A DNA stretch of 64,000 nt from Klebsiella huaxiensis. GTDB taxonomy: Bacteria > Pseudomonadota > Gammaproteobacteria > Enterobacterales > Enterobacteriaceae. The notes below the pieces were generated by a model, which saw nothing but the letters and a program-made list of their open reading frames with translations, was not told where the DNA came from and ran no database searches. A program made the position numbers and the translations under genes. This document shows, piece by piece, positions 9,202-17,903 of the stretch; the first letter of the stretch is position 1; every line of letters starts with the position of its first letter. Where the stretch lies: assembly GCF_003261575.2 (NCBI RefSeq), contig NZ_CP036175.1, positions 5,270,001-5,334,000 of the forward strand, in the 5' to 3' direction.

Positions 9202-9622
9202 CAGGCTGTGTACCCAGAACCGCCTGAACGATAGCGCCGTTTGCCAGCAGGTGGCGCTGTTTTTACAGGAGACCGAAGGCGATGCACAGACCAAGGGCCT
9301 GGCGATAGCGGTGGTGGGGCCGGAGGGCGAGTTTATCGCTTTCGGCGCACACGCTCGCTGTCCGCCGCTGCCGCGTCAGCTGGCACAGCGCAAGGCCTGG
9401 ACTGCCCTGCGCTTTCGCCGTCCGACGGCAAGGCTTGCGGAAGAAGTCAACGTTGGCACTCTACGGCTGGAGATGTTTCACGACCCGCAGCTGCTGGCAA
9501 TGCCGGGCGGCGCGCCGGTGATGCTTGATGGGCTGGCGATAGGCGGCGTTGGGATCAGCGGCCTGCCGCCGGAGTTAGACGCCGAGTTGGCAGCACAGTT
9601 TGTTCAGCGCCTGATTGCGTAA
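9188..9622 (+). CDS. GlcG/HbpS-family (DUF336) small protein
   Basis: A 144-residue protein of the GlcG/HbpS type. It is recognised from the GLAIAVVGPEGEFIAF strand, the conserved KAWTALRF helix and the C-terminal GGVGISG loop. The ATG at 9188 lies inside the aldolase gene (14-base overlap), which is better supported than a start deeper in that gene. Members are often found in glycolate and sugar-acid operons and may bind heme or act as accessory proteins; the molecular role is unsettled. It is the last gene of the operon, before a REP element and a terminator. Confidence 0.65.
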   Translation: MPGNDRLCTQNRLNDSAVCQQVALFLQETEGDAQTKGLAIAVVGPEGEFIAFGAHARCPPLPRQLAQRKAWTALRFRRPTARLAEEVNVGTLRLEMFHDPQLLAMPGGAPVMLDGLAIGGVGISGLPPELDAELAAQFVQRLIA

Positions 9623-9627
9623 TCGTT

Positions 9628-9662
9628 CCCGGAGGCGGTGCTGCGCACCTGTCCGGGCTACG
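9628..9662. repeat. REP-like palindrome
   Basis: CCCGGA (9628-9633) and TCCGGG (9652-9657) bracket a GC-rich imperfect hairpin followed by CTACG, matching the usual enterobacterial REP/BIME pattern after the last gene of an operon. It likely stabilises the mRNA end or acts as a gyrase or IHF site. Confidence 0.6.
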
Positions 9663-9692
9663 CGTCATATGCCAGCTCCGACGCTCTTTCCC

Positions 9693-9721
9693 CCCTCTCT
9701 CTTCCTGGGAGAGGGTCTTTT
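9693..9721 (+). terminator. Rho-independent terminator of the sugar-acid operon
   Basis: The stem CCCTCTC / GAGAGGG (9693-9699 and 9709-9715) is followed by TCTTTT. It lies between the end of the plus-strand operon and the end of the minus-strand LacI gene. Confidence 0.6.
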
Positions 9722-9732
9722 CCGACCCCCAC

Positions 9733-10743
9733 TTAACTCCGTTGATTTTCCACCGACAAAGGGCGGTGAATGAGCGTCATCGGCACCGTGATCTTCACGT
9801 CGGCATTTTCGCCCTGCAGCTTCTGCTGCATCAGATGAAACGCGTGCTGGGCCCAGGCGTCTTCGTCCTGACGCATCGACCACACCGCATTCGGCAGGAA
9901 CCCTAACATTTGATGTTCATCGAAGGTGCCTATCGGGATATCCGACGGAATAAAACCATATGTTTCCCGCAGCGCGCTCAGGGTCCCTTCCAGAATCGGC
10001 AACGATGAGGCGATAAATGCCTTCGGCGGCTCCCGATGCTGGCGGAGAAAATCGAGCATCAGCTGCTTACCCTCTTCCTGACGGTTATGGCTGGCCGACA
10101 AAATCCACTCTTTCCCGGCGGGCAGTTCGCTCAGGTAGCCCTGCAAACGACGCTGGATCGACGGCTGCTGGGTATCCCCGGCGATAAAAAAAATCGGCGA
10201 AACGTCTACTGCCTGGGTCATCGCCTGCACCAGCTTTTTACTGCCGTTGTAGTTATCACTCACCACCAGCGATACGTCGCTCTCACCAAAATCGCGGTCG
10301 AGCAGCACCAGCGGCCGCTTACGCGCCACCTTCTGATGATGCAACTGCGTTTCCCGGGTAGAAGGCACCACAAAGAGCCCATCGACATTACGCGCCAGCA
10401 GGCCTTCAACCAGACTGTTTTCATGCTCGCTGTCGCTGTAGGTACAGGCGATCATTAGTTGATACCCTGCCTGACGGCAGCAGGCTTCCAGCTTTTCCGC
10501 CAGGGTGGAGAAAAACAGGTTCGACAGGCGTGGGATCACCAGCCCTAAGGTCTCGGTTTTATTCAGCTTCAGGCTGCGGGCGATATGGTTAACGACCAGC
10601 CCATTCTCAGCAACGTAATCATTAATACGCTGCTGCGTTTTGGCGCTGATGCGATACTGCTCAGCTTTGCCACCTAGCACGAGGCGCACGGTGGTAATCG
10701 AGATTTCCAGCGCCCTGGCGACTTGCTCAACGGTTTTGGCCAT
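9733..10743 (-). CDS. LacI-family repressor of the sugar-acid cluster
   Basis: A LacI/GalR-family regulator of 336 residues from the ATG at 10743; an upstream ATG at 10758 would add MENEF. I favour 10743 because MAKTVEQVARAL is where the family helix-turn-helix begins. The N-terminal DNA-binding domain includes TVEQVARALEISITTVRLVLGG and a hinge helix (HIARSLKLNKT), similar to Cra/FruR. The periplasmic-binding-protein-like effector domain follows. The gene lies at the end of the cluster, convergent with the catabolic operon. A 15/16 match to the operators at 2555 and 2920 lies just upstream, so autoregulation and control of both promoters are likely. The effector is unknown. Confidence 0.85.
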   Translation of the reverse strand: MAKTVEQVARALEISITTVRLVLGGKAEQYRISAKTQQRINDYVAENGLVVNHIARSLKLNKTETLGLVIPRLSNLFFSTLAEKLEACCRQAGYQLMIACTYSDSEHENSLVEGLLARNVDGLFVVPSTRETQLHHQKVARKRPLVLLDRDFGESDVSLVVSDNYNGSKKLVQAMTQAVDVSPIFFIAGDTQQPSIQRRLQGYLSELPAGKEWILSASHNRQEEGKQLMLDFLRQHREPPKAFIASSLPILEGTLSALRETYGFIPSDIPIGTFDEHQMLGFLPNAVWSMRQDEDAWAQHAFHLMQQKLQGENADVKITVPMTLIHRPLSVENQRS

Positions 10744-10783
10744 AAACTCATTTTCCATAACGAACAGAACGGCTTAATCATAA

Positions 10784-10799
10784 ACTAATTCGAGTTAGC
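10784..10799. promoter_or_regulatory. Putative LacI-type operator, copy 3 (autoregulatory)
   Basis: ACTAATTCGAGTTAGC differs from copy 2 by one base and lies about 40 bases upstream of the LacI start. This links the regulator to the palindromes at 2555 and 2920. Confidence 0.65.
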
Positions 10800-10902
10800 A
10801 ATACATTAGCTGAGCTGTTATTTTGAACAATGCGTCAACATGGCGAGTTAATGACAATTATTGTGCTGGTATTTGCGCCGGTCAACGACCTGCGCAAGCG
10901 AA

Positions 10903-11904
10903 TCAGGGCAGCATTTTACCGCGCACGACCACTTTACCCGGTTTGCTCTCCGGGTCAGTCACCCGGCGAATCGCCAGATTCAGCGCCTGCCAGGCGATCT
11001 CCTGCAGATCGTGAGAAACGCAGGGAAAATGGAAACCGTAGATCCCGGCATGGGAGACTTCATCAATGCTGAACAGAGAGACCTGTTGCTTAAGATCTAA
11101 TTGATGCTCAAGGCAGGCTTTGATAATCCCCAGCGAGATCTGGTTATTGCAGCCGACGAAAAAATCCGGCGCCGGGTTGTTAGCCAACCAACGGCTGGTC
11201 TCCTGCCACGCGATATCCATAAAGAAGTCCGCATACAGGACTTCGAAAGATTCAACTTTCCCCAGCAGCGCCGCCTGTAGACCCGTGACCCTCTCCCTGG
11301 CGACATTGGAGTTTTCCGGCCCGGAGACCACCACCACGCGCTGCGCTTTCTGCTCCAGCAGCCAGCGACCAGCCTGCAGGCCGCAGTCGAGATTATCGAT
11401 ATAGACCCCGCTACAGTGGCGGTCATCAAGCTCCCTGTCCACCAGCACCACCGGAATATTGAGCATTTCCAGCCGCTTAAGATAGGACGGACGATACTGA
11501 TGATCGTTGGAGATCACCGACAAAATGATCGCATCGACGTTATAGCCGATCAGCTTTTCGATAATCCGATCTTCGCTCTCCTGAGATTCATAGGAGTCGA
11601 ACACCAGCGTGTCGTAGCCCATCTTTTGCGCTTCGAGGGTGATAAGCCGCGTCAGGCCACCAAAAAAGGGGTTGGCCATATCGGGATTGACGATACCGAT
11701 GGTTTTGCTGGTTTTCGCCCGCAGATTGCGCGCGGCAGCATTGACTACATAGCCAAGGCTGGCCGCCGTTTCGCGAATGCGCTGCAGCGTTTCCGGATGC
11801 ACTTTGTCCGGCTGAGAAAATGCCCGCGAGGCAGTAATTTTACTGACGTTTGCCTGCGCGGCGACGCTAGCCAGCGTCGCCTTCCGTCCACGACCGACTG
11901 CCAA
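10903..11904 (-). CDS. LacI-family regulator of the pentose/pentitol cluster
   Basis: A 333-residue LacI/GalR regulator. The N-terminal helix-turn-helix is TLASVAAQANVSKITASRAF, followed by the hinge (NAAARNLRAKTSKTIGIV) and the sugar-binding domain. It lies downstream of, and on the same strand as, the D-lyxose isomerase-like gene, 71 bases away, so the two may be cotranscribed. It faces away from the operon at 12762-18911. The likely role is repression of the isomerase and of the dehydrogenase-kinase-ABC operon until a pentose or pentitol is present. It is distinct from the neighbouring LacI protein at 9733, and each probably serves its own cluster. Confidence 0.85.
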   Translation of the reverse strand: MAVGRGRKATLASVAAQANVSKITASRAFSQPDKVHPETLQRIRETAASLGYVVNAAARNLRAKTSKTIGIVNPDMANPFFGGLTRLITLEAQKMGYDTLVFDSYESQESEDRIIEKLIGYNVDAIILSVISNDHQYRPSYLKRLEMLNIPVVLVDRELDDRHCSGVYIDNLDCGLQAGRWLLEQKAQRVVVVSGPENSNVARERVTGLQAALLGKVESFEVLYADFFMDIAWQETSRWLANNPAPDFFVGCNNQISLGIIKACLEHQLDLKQQVSLFSIDEVSHAGIYGFHFPCVSHDLQEIAWQALNLAIRRVTDPESKPGKVVVRGKMLP

Positions 11905-11975
11905 ATGCAGCTCCTTAGTTAAAAAGCATCATTTTGTATCATTTACGTTATCATGACAGAACTCTCACTATGATG

Positions 11976-12530
11976 CTAACACTTTACTCCAGCCAGACGA
12001 TTTACTCTGGGATCGGTAAAAACATCCAGTTCATCGCGGCTTTCGGAAGAAAACTCCGATACCACTGCCCCATGCTCTCCGGCCTGAAACCAGTGGCGGG
12101 TGTTGGGCGCGATAGTGTACTGCTCACCGGGGCGAAGTCGAATGTAGCGATCGCAGGTATACCACGCCTCACTGCCTTCCGGGACCTGACATATCGGTTC
12201 GCCGCTGGCGTCATTCGGCGTCAGGCTAGGGTCGTCGACAAACAGATAAACCTCACCCCAGCGGCAGCGGAAGGTTTCCTGCTTACCGGGCGTCCCGGCG
12301 AAAGGCGGGTGCAAATGCTCCGGACACGTCTGGCGTGGAAACAGCACCAGCTCTTTGGCGCAGTAGCGCGGCGAGTTGGTGTACGTCAGAAGCTGCAGGC
12401 CGGAAAGCGGGTAGTCAGGCAAACCAAATGTCGCAATTTCAATATGTTGCCTTTCCTCGTTCGTTAAAACGATCTCAGCTAATTGCAGGAAATGAAGCGT
12501 GCGTTGAACGGCATCAGTCGGTGTATTCAT
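11976..12530 (-). CDS. D-lyxose ketol-isomerase-like cupin
   Basis: A 184-residue cupin. The metal site is visible: His72 and His74 (EHLHPP), Glu85 (KQE) and His146 (NTRHWF), as in D-lyxose isomerases, which convert D-lyxose to D-xylulose with Mn2+. The start has AGAGGATACG directly upstream. The neighbouring xylulokinase would phosphorylate D-xylulose, which makes the pathway consistent. Some relatives act on other aldoses such as mannose, so the substrate is inferred. An 18-bp near-palindrome lies about 20 bases upstream of the start. Confidence 0.75.
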   Translation of the reverse strand: MNTPTDAVQRTLHFLQLAEIVLTNEERQHIEIATFGLPDYPLSGLQLLTYTNSPRYCAKELVLFPRQTCPEHLHPPFAGTPGKQETFRCRWGEVYLFVDDPSLTPNDASGEPICQVPEGSEAWYTCDRYIRLRPGEQYTIAPNTRHWFQAGEHGAVVSEFSSESRDELDVFTDPRVNRLAGVKC

Positions 12531-12551
12531 CGTATCCTCTGTTTTTAAAAC

Positions 12552-12569
12552 GGTATCGTTAACACTACC
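12552..12569. promoter_or_regulatory. Possible LacI-type operator upstream of the lyxose isomerase gene
   Basis: GGTATCGTTAACACTACC is palindromic at 14 of 18 positions and centred on GTTAAC. The half site CGATACC recurs near 12728-12735, ahead of the divergent operon. It is a candidate for the LacI protein at 10903; the match between the two sites is only partial. Confidence 0.4.
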
Positions 12570-12761
12570 GCCAGCATTTAACCCGCCATTAAGGTTTCAT
12601 TTCCGTGATATGAATCGCTTCAGTAAGTTACATTAGATCATCATGATTAACATATTTTGAATATTTTTAACCTCAGTCACAGTTTTTACTTCATATTTAC
12701 TCCAGGATCGTCGCACCAAAATGATACCGATACCATCAAAATGATTACAAAGAGAGGTCAC

Positions 12762-13796
12762 ATGAAAGCATTAGTGTTGGCAGAAGCCGGTAAAATCGCT
12801 ATCGAAGATCGCAGCTTTGACGAAGTGCTCGGCGACAACGATGTACAAATCAAAATTCACTCCGTCGGCATTTGCGGTAGCGACGTGCATTACTACCAGC
12901 ACGGACGCATTGGTCCTTTTATCGTTGAAGCGCCGATGGTACTCGGGCACGAAGCAGCAGGCGTGGTGCTGGCAACGGGTAAAAACGTCACCCACGTTAA
13001 AGCCGGGGATCGTGTTTGCATGGAGCCGGGGATCCCGGATTTTAACTCTGCGCAAACCCGCGCAGGGATCTACAACCTCGACCCGGCGGTACGCTTTTGG
13101 GCCACCCCGCCGATCCACGGCTGCCTGCGTGAAACCGTAATTCATCCAGGCGCGTTCACCTTCAAATTACCGGATAACGTCAGCTTTGCCGAAGGTGCGA
13201 TGGTCGAGCCGCTGGCGATCGGAATGCATGCTGCCACCAAAGCAGGGATCAAACCTGGCGATATCGCCCTGGTGATCGGTGCAGGTCCTATTGGCGTTGT
13301 CACCGCGTTGGCAGCGCTGGCGGGCGGCTGTTCCGATGTCATCATCTGCGATCTGTTTGATGAGAAGCTGGCGGTTGCCGCCAACTATGAAGGCCTGCAT
13401 GCGGTGAATATCAAAACCGGCGATCTGGCAGGTAAAGTCGCTGAGCTGACCAGCGGTAACGGCGCAGATATCGTCTTCGAATGCAGCGGTGCAAAACCAG
13501 CAATCGCCACCCTGGCTGAACACGCCGCGCCGGGTGCGACCGCCGTACTGGTGGGGATGCCGATCGATGCCGCGCCGATGGATATCGTCGCCGCCCAGGC
13601 CAAAGAGATCACCTTCAAAACCATCTTCCGCTACGCCAACATGTATCCGCGCACTCTGCGTCTGCTGAGCAGCGGCAAACTGCAGGTACAGCCGCTGATT
13701 AGCCAGACCTATAAGTTTGTCGACAGCGTCGCCGCCTTCGAACGCGCCGCCGCCGGTCATGCATCCGATATCAAAATTATGCTGGAAATGGAGTGA
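12762..13796 (+). CDS. Zinc-dependent polyol dehydrogenase (xylitol/sorbitol dehydrogenase type)
   Basis: A 344-residue medium-chain dehydrogenase. Catalytic zinc ligands are Cys38 (GICGSD), His63 (GHEAAG) and Glu149 (MVEPLA). The NAD-binding GAGPIG lies at 173-178. The structural-zinc cysteine lobe is absent, as is usual in the sorbitol/xylitol dehydrogenase branch. I chose the ATG at 12762 because AGAGAGG precedes it; upstream in-frame codons are not preceded by an RBS. The enzyme probably oxidises a pentitol to xylulose (xylitol) or a related ketose, which the next gene would phosphorylate. It is the first gene of a five-gene operon. Confidence 0.85.
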   Translation: MKALVLAEAGKIAIEDRSFDEVLGDNDVQIKIHSVGICGSDVHYYQHGRIGPFIVEAPMVLGHEAAGVVLATGKNVTHVKAGDRVCMEPGIPDFNSAQTRAGIYNLDPAVRFWATPPIHGCLRETVIHPGAFTFKLPDNVSFAEGAMVEPLAIGMHAATKAGIKPGDIALVIGAGPIGVVTALAALAGGCSDVIICDLFDEKLAVAANYEGLHAVNIKTGDLAGKVAELTSGNGADIVFECSGAKPAIATLAEHAAPGATAVLVGMPIDAAPMDIVAAQAKEITFKTIFRYANMYPRTLRLLSSGKLQVQPLISQTYKFVDSVAAFERAAAGHASDIKIMLEME

Positions 13797-13800
13797 TCCC

Positions 13801-15318
13801 ATGGCGCTCTATGCTGGCATAGACTGCGGTACGCAGGGGACAAAAGTGGTGATTGTCGACAGCCAACAGGGCGCGATCCTCGGTGAGGGCAGCGCGCCTC
13901 ACCGCCTTATCAGCGACTCTAACGGGCGTCGCGAGCAGGAAGCCGACTGGTGGATCGAGGCGCTCATCGTGGCCTTCCACCAGGCCGTAGCCCAGGCGCA
14001 GGTCGATCCTCTGGAGATTCAGGCGCTGGGCGTTTCCGGCCAGCAGCATGGCTTTGTGCCGCTGGATGAGCAAGGCAACGTGCTGCACAGCGTGAAGCTG
14101 TGGTGCGACACCGAAACTGCGGAAGAGAACGCCCTGCTGTTGCAACAACTCGGCGGCGTTGAGGGATCGCTGGCGAAGCTTGGCCTGATGGTTGCCACCG
14201 GCTACACCGCCTCAAAAATTCTCTGGTTTAAGAGCCACCATCCGGCGCTGTGGGCACGACTGCACACCGTGCTGCTGCCCCATGACTATCTGAATTTCTG
14301 GCTTACCGGTGAGCGGGTCGCCGAGTACGGCGATGCCTCCGGCACCGGCCTGCTTAACGTCCGCACCCGCCAGTGGGACAAAGCCACGGTGGATCTTATC
14401 GATAATACCGGCCGTTTGTGGCAAGCGCTGCCGCCGCTAAAAAGCGCGGAGAGCTGCATCGGAACCTTACGTCCGGAAGCCGCAGCGAAGCTCGGCCTTA
14501 GCCCGGCAACCCGCGTCTCGACCGGCGGTGGCGATAATATGATGGCGGCCATCGGCTGCGGCAACATCGCGGCGGGCACGGTCACCATGAGCCTCGGCAC
14601 CTCCGGTACGCTGTTTGCGTGGTCCGGCGAACCGGTCAACGCGGAATCCGAAATGATTGCCGGGTTCTGCTCCAGCACCAACGGCTGGCTGCCGCTGATT
14701 TGCACGATGAACGTCACGTCGGCCACGACCGCCATTCAGACGTTGCTGAACGAGGATATCGCCGGTTTCAACGCCCTGCTGGCCCAGGCCACACCGGGCG
14801 CGGGCGGCGTCGAGATGCTGCCGTTCTTCAACGGCGAACGGGTTCCGCAGCTACCGCACGCTCGCGCCAGTCTGCATAACCTCGATAGCGATAACTTTAC
14901 CCGCGCCAACCTTTGCATGGCAGTCGTGGAGAGCGCCACCTATGGCCTGCGCTACGGTATCGAACTGTTCCGCCGTCAGGGCATCGACGCCCGCGAGATT
15001 CGTCTTACCGGCGGCGGCGCGCGCAGCGCTGGTTGGCGGCAGATTGTTGCCGACGTGATGGGCTGTCCGGTGGTATGCCTGAACGTCAAAGAAGCGGCGG
15101 CCCTGGGCGGCGCAATTCAGGCTATCTGGGCCACCAGCCTGGCGGATCGCCCCGAACAGGACGCCCGCGCCCTGCTGGCTGAACTGTGTCAGCGCTTTGT
15201 TTCATTAGACCCGGCAACCCACACCCGACCGGACGCCAGTCGTCAGGAACAGTACGACGCACTTTATCAACGGTATCTGCAACGCCTGCAGCAGGCTTAT
15301 CCGGAGGTACAACTGTGA
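13801..15318 (+). CDS. Xylulokinase-like FGGY carbohydrate kinase
   Basis: A 505-residue FGGY-family kinase. It starts with the phosphate motif YAGIDCGTQGTK (catalytic Asp8), has TGGGDNMMAAIG in the middle, and the C-terminal ATP-binding segment LTGGGARSAGWRQI. Length and motifs match XylB, which makes xylulose 5-phosphate. The start is four bases after the dehydrogenase stop, and its own stop overlaps the next start (GTGA). Together with the dehydrogenase and the lyxose isomerase it forms a route from D-lyxose or a pentitol to the pentose phosphate pathway. Confidence 0.85.
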   Translation: MALYAGIDCGTQGTKVVIVDSQQGAILGEGSAPHRLISDSNGRREQEADWWIEALIVAFHQAVAQAQVDPLEIQALGVSGQQHGFVPLDEQGNVLHSVKLWCDTETAEENALLLQQLGGVEGSLAKLGLMVATGYTASKILWFKSHHPALWARLHTVLLPHDYLNFWLTGERVAEYGDASGTGLLNVRTRQWDKATVDLIDNTGRLWQALPPLKSAESCIGTLRPEAAAKLGLSPATRVSTGGGDNMMAAIGCGNIAAGTVTMSLGTSGTLFAWSGEPVNAESEMIAGFCSSTNGWLPLICTMNVTSATTAIQTLLNEDIAGFNALLAQATPGAGGVEMLPFFNGERVPQLPHARASLHNLDSDNFTRANLCMAVVESATYGLRYGIELFRRQGIDAREIRLTGGGARSAGWRQIVADVMGCPVVCLNVKEAAALGGAIQAIWATSLADRPEQDARALLAELCQRFVSLDPATHTRPDASRQEQYDALYQRYLQRLQQAYPEVQL

Positions 15319-16820
15319 CGCGCGATCCGCATACTCAACAGCCCGCTTATCTGCTGGAAGTGACCGGCGTTCGGAAAACCTTCGGCCCGGTAGTAGCGTT
15401 AAAAAACGCTGAATTCTGTCTGCGTCGCGGCTCCATTCACGCACTGTGCGGCGGTAACGGCGCGGGCAAATCAACGTTTCTCAGCATTCTGATGGGCTTT
15501 ATTCAGCCCGATGGCGGCGACATCTTTATTAACGGCCAGCGGCGCGAGTTTCATCATCCTCGCGAAGCGCTGGAGGCTGGGGTGGCCATCGTTCAGCAGG
15601 AGCTGAGTGCCATTCCGGACCTGACGGTGGCGGAGAACATCTGGCTGGGCCGCGAGCCGAAGCGCTTTGGCTTTGTCGATTTCACCACCCTTAACCAGCG
15701 CACAACCGCCCTGCTGAAGGAGCTGGAGTTCAACATTAGCGCGACGGAGAAGATGCGTAATCTGAGCGTCGCCGAGCAGCAGCTGGTGGAGATCGCCAAG
15801 GCGCTGTCCCATGCCAATGCCGACATCATCATCATGGATGAGCCAACCTCGGCAATTGGCGAAGAGGACGCGCAGAAGATCTTCCAGACCATCAAGCGCC
15901 TGGCGGACAAAGGAAAAGGGATCATCTACGTCTCGCATCGCCTGTCGGAAATTTTCCAGATTGCCGATAGCTACACCATTTTTCGCGACGGTACCTACAT
16001 CCATGAAGGCTACATCGCGGATATCACTCGTGAACAGCTGATTGAGCACATCATTGGCGGCGAGTACGACAGCGAATTCGCCAAGTTCAACCAGCCTGGC
16101 GATGAAGTGATGATGGAGGTGAAGAACCTGCGCTGGCGCAACAAGATCAAGGATATCAGCCTGCAGCTTAAGCGCGGCGAGATCCTCGGCATCTACGGCC
16201 TGGTCGGATCCGGGCGCAGCGAGTTTCTCGATCTGGTGTTCGGCATTCAGCACGCTGACAGCGGCACGATCCAGATGGGTGAAAAGACGCTTGGCCGCCA
16301 CTCGCCAAAAGAGGCGATCGGCTGCGGTATCGCTTATGTCACCGAGGATCGTAAAGATACTGGCCTGGTGCTGTGCCGCTCGGTCAGCGAGAACATCAAT
16401 ATTTCGTCGTTCGGCGCCATCAGCCGCGGCGGATTTATCAATGAGAAACAGGAGCAGGCGCGCACCAGCGAGATGATTAAACGCTTCAACGTCAAAACCC
16501 ATGACGGCGAACAGCCGGTAGGCAACCTCAGCGGCGGGAACCAGCAGAAGGTGGTGCTGGGACGCTGGGCGCTGCTCGACCCGGAAGTGCTGCTGCTGGA
16601 TGAGCCGACGCGCGGGATCGACGTCGGCGCAAAAAAAGAGATCTACCGCTTTATGTCGGAATTCGCCCTGAAAAATAAGGGGATCATCATGGTCTCGTCC
16701 GAACTGTCGGAAATTATCGGCATGAGCGATCGCATTCTAGTCTTTCGCGACGGCCAGCTAGCCGGAGAGCTAACGGCAGCCAATGCGACCCAGACCGAAC
16801 TGATGAAACTCGCGGTTTAA
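15315..16820 (+). CDS. Sugar ABC transporter ATP-binding protein (two ATPase domains)
   Basis: A 501-residue protein of the RbsA/XylG/MglA type from a GTG start at 15315, with CCGGAGGT seven bases before it. Earlier in-frame starts would lie within the kinase gene. Domain 1 has Walker A GGNGAGKST (46-54; the usual GEN is GGN here) and Walker B IIIMDEPTSA. Domain 2 has the degenerate first loop GLVGSGRSE normal for this family, signature LSGGNQQK and Walker B LLLDEPTRG. It energises the permease encoded downstream. Overlap with the kinase stop implies translational coupling. Confidence 0.9.
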   Translation: MTRDPHTQQPAYLLEVTGVRKTFGPVVALKNAEFCLRRGSIHALCGGNGAGKSTFLSILMGFIQPDGGDIFINGQRREFHHPREALEAGVAIVQQELSAIPDLTVAENIWLGREPKRFGFVDFTTLNQRTTALLKELEFNISATEKMRNLSVAEQQLVEIAKALSHANADIIIMDEPTSAIGEEDAQKIFQTIKRLADKGKGIIYVSHRLSEIFQIADSYTIFRDGTYIHEGYIADITREQLIEHIIGGEYDSEFAKFNQPGDEVMMEVKNLRWRNKIKDISLQLKRGEILGIYGLVGSGRSEFLDLVFGIQHADSGTIQMGEKTLGRHSPKEAIGCGIAYVTEDRKDTGLVLCRSVSENINISSFGAISRGGFINEKQEQARTSEMIKRFNVKTHDGEQPVGNLSGGNQQKVVLGRWALLDPEVLLLDEPTRGIDVGAKKEIYRFMSEFALKNKGIIMVSSELSEIIGMSDRILVFRDGQLAGELTAANATQTELMKLAV

Positions 16821-16834
16821 CAGAGAGATAAAAC

Positions 16835-17872
16835 ATGAACAGTACCAACTCCTTAACATCCGGGGTTTCGTTTTTCACCCGCAATAAGCGCCGTATGCAC
16901 AAATACGGCATTATCATCGCGTTTTTCGTCCTGTGCCTGATCGTGGCGCTGATTGGCGAGTACCAGGTTTCCCAGGGTGCCTGGAGCAGCAACTATTTTC
17001 TCAGCAATGAAAACATGCTGATCGTTCTGCGTCAGGTGTCGATCAACGGCATTCTGGCAATTGGCATGACCTTCGTCATTATTACCGCCGGGGTGGATCT
17101 GTCGGTCGGATCGGTGCTGGCGCTCAGCGGGATCGTCGCCGCCCGTTTCGCCACCAATAACAGCGGACTGGCCATCGGCGATACCGCTACGGCGGTGATC
17201 ATGCCGCTGATCGTAGCACTCGGTATCGGCATCGTTTGCGGGCTGATTAATGGCACGGTATTAGCTCGTTATCGTTTACAGCCGTTTATCGTCACCATGG
17301 GGATGCTTTCCGCCGCCCGTGGTTTGACCATGCTGACCACCAACGGCAACCCGGTTTCCCAGCTTAATAACGATTTCCGCTGGCTGGGCAATGGTTACGT
17401 CGGCGGCATCCCGGTGCCGGTGATTATCTTTATTTTGCTGTTCGCCCTCGCCTGGCTATTGCTGAATAAAACCATTATTGGCCGCTACGTCTACGCCGTT
17501 GGTGGCAACCCGAAAAGCGCCCGTACCTCCGGGATCAACGTCGTGCGCATCAAGGTGCTGGTGTATACCCTGTGCGGCGCGCTGGCAGGTATCGCCGGGC
17601 TGATCCTCACCGCACGAACCGGTTCGGCGCAAACCAACGCCGGAGCGGGCTATGAGCTGGACGCTATCGCCGCAGTAGTGATTGGCGGCACCAGTATGGC
17701 GGGCGGCGTCGGTACGCTGGTCGGCACCTTCTTCGGCGTGCTGATTATCGGAGTGATGAACAACGGCCTCGACCTGCTCGGCGTGCAGTCGTACTACCAA
17801 CAAATTATTAAAGGCGCCCTGATCGTGGTCGCCGTTCTGCTCGACCCATCGCGTAAGCAACAGCGCGATTAA
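16835..17872 (+). CDS. Sugar ABC transporter permease (RbsC family)
   Basis: A 345-residue inner-membrane protein with about eight to ten helices. The family hallmark segments are ITAGVDLSVGSVLALSG near 83-99 and the coupling region ARTSGINV followed by GALAGIAGL near 246-252. It is an RbsC/XylH-type permease forming a homodimeric channel with the two-domain ATPase. It begins 14 bases after the ATPase stop. Substrate specificity is set by the binding protein downstream. Confidence 0.9.
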   Translation: MNSTNSLTSGVSFFTRNKRRMHKYGIIIAFFVLCLIVALIGEYQVSQGAWSSNYFLSNENMLIVLRQVSINGILAIGMTFVIITAGVDLSVGSVLALSGIVAARFATNNSGLAIGDTATAVIMPLIVALGIGIVCGLINGTVLARYRLQPFIVTMGMLSAARGLTMLTTNGNPVSQLNNDFRWLGNGYVGGIPVPVIIFILLFALAWLLLNKTIIGRYVYAVGGNPKSARTSGINVVRIKVLVYTLCGALAGIAGLILTARTGSAQTNAGAGYELDAIAAVVIGGTSMAGGVGTLVGTFFGVLIIGVMNNGLDLLGVQSYYQQIIKGALIVVAVLLDPSRKQQRD

Positions 17873-17903
17873 TTAACCTGCAAAACCCCTACAGGAGAGA
17901 ATA

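Noticed and set aside
13167..13802. A 211-codon frame opposite the polyol dehydrogenase
   Set aside because: It is antisense to a clearly coding gene with all catalytic residues, and its composition (many His, Arg, Gln) is that of a shadow frame.
14286..14735. A 149-codon frame opposite the xylulokinase gene
   Set aside because: No RBS, no family pattern, fully covered by the kinase reading frame.
15471..16502. A 343-codon frame opposite the ABC ATPase gene
   Set aside because: Despite its length it is antisense to a two-domain ATPase with intact Walker motifs; the frame is a by-product of codon bias.
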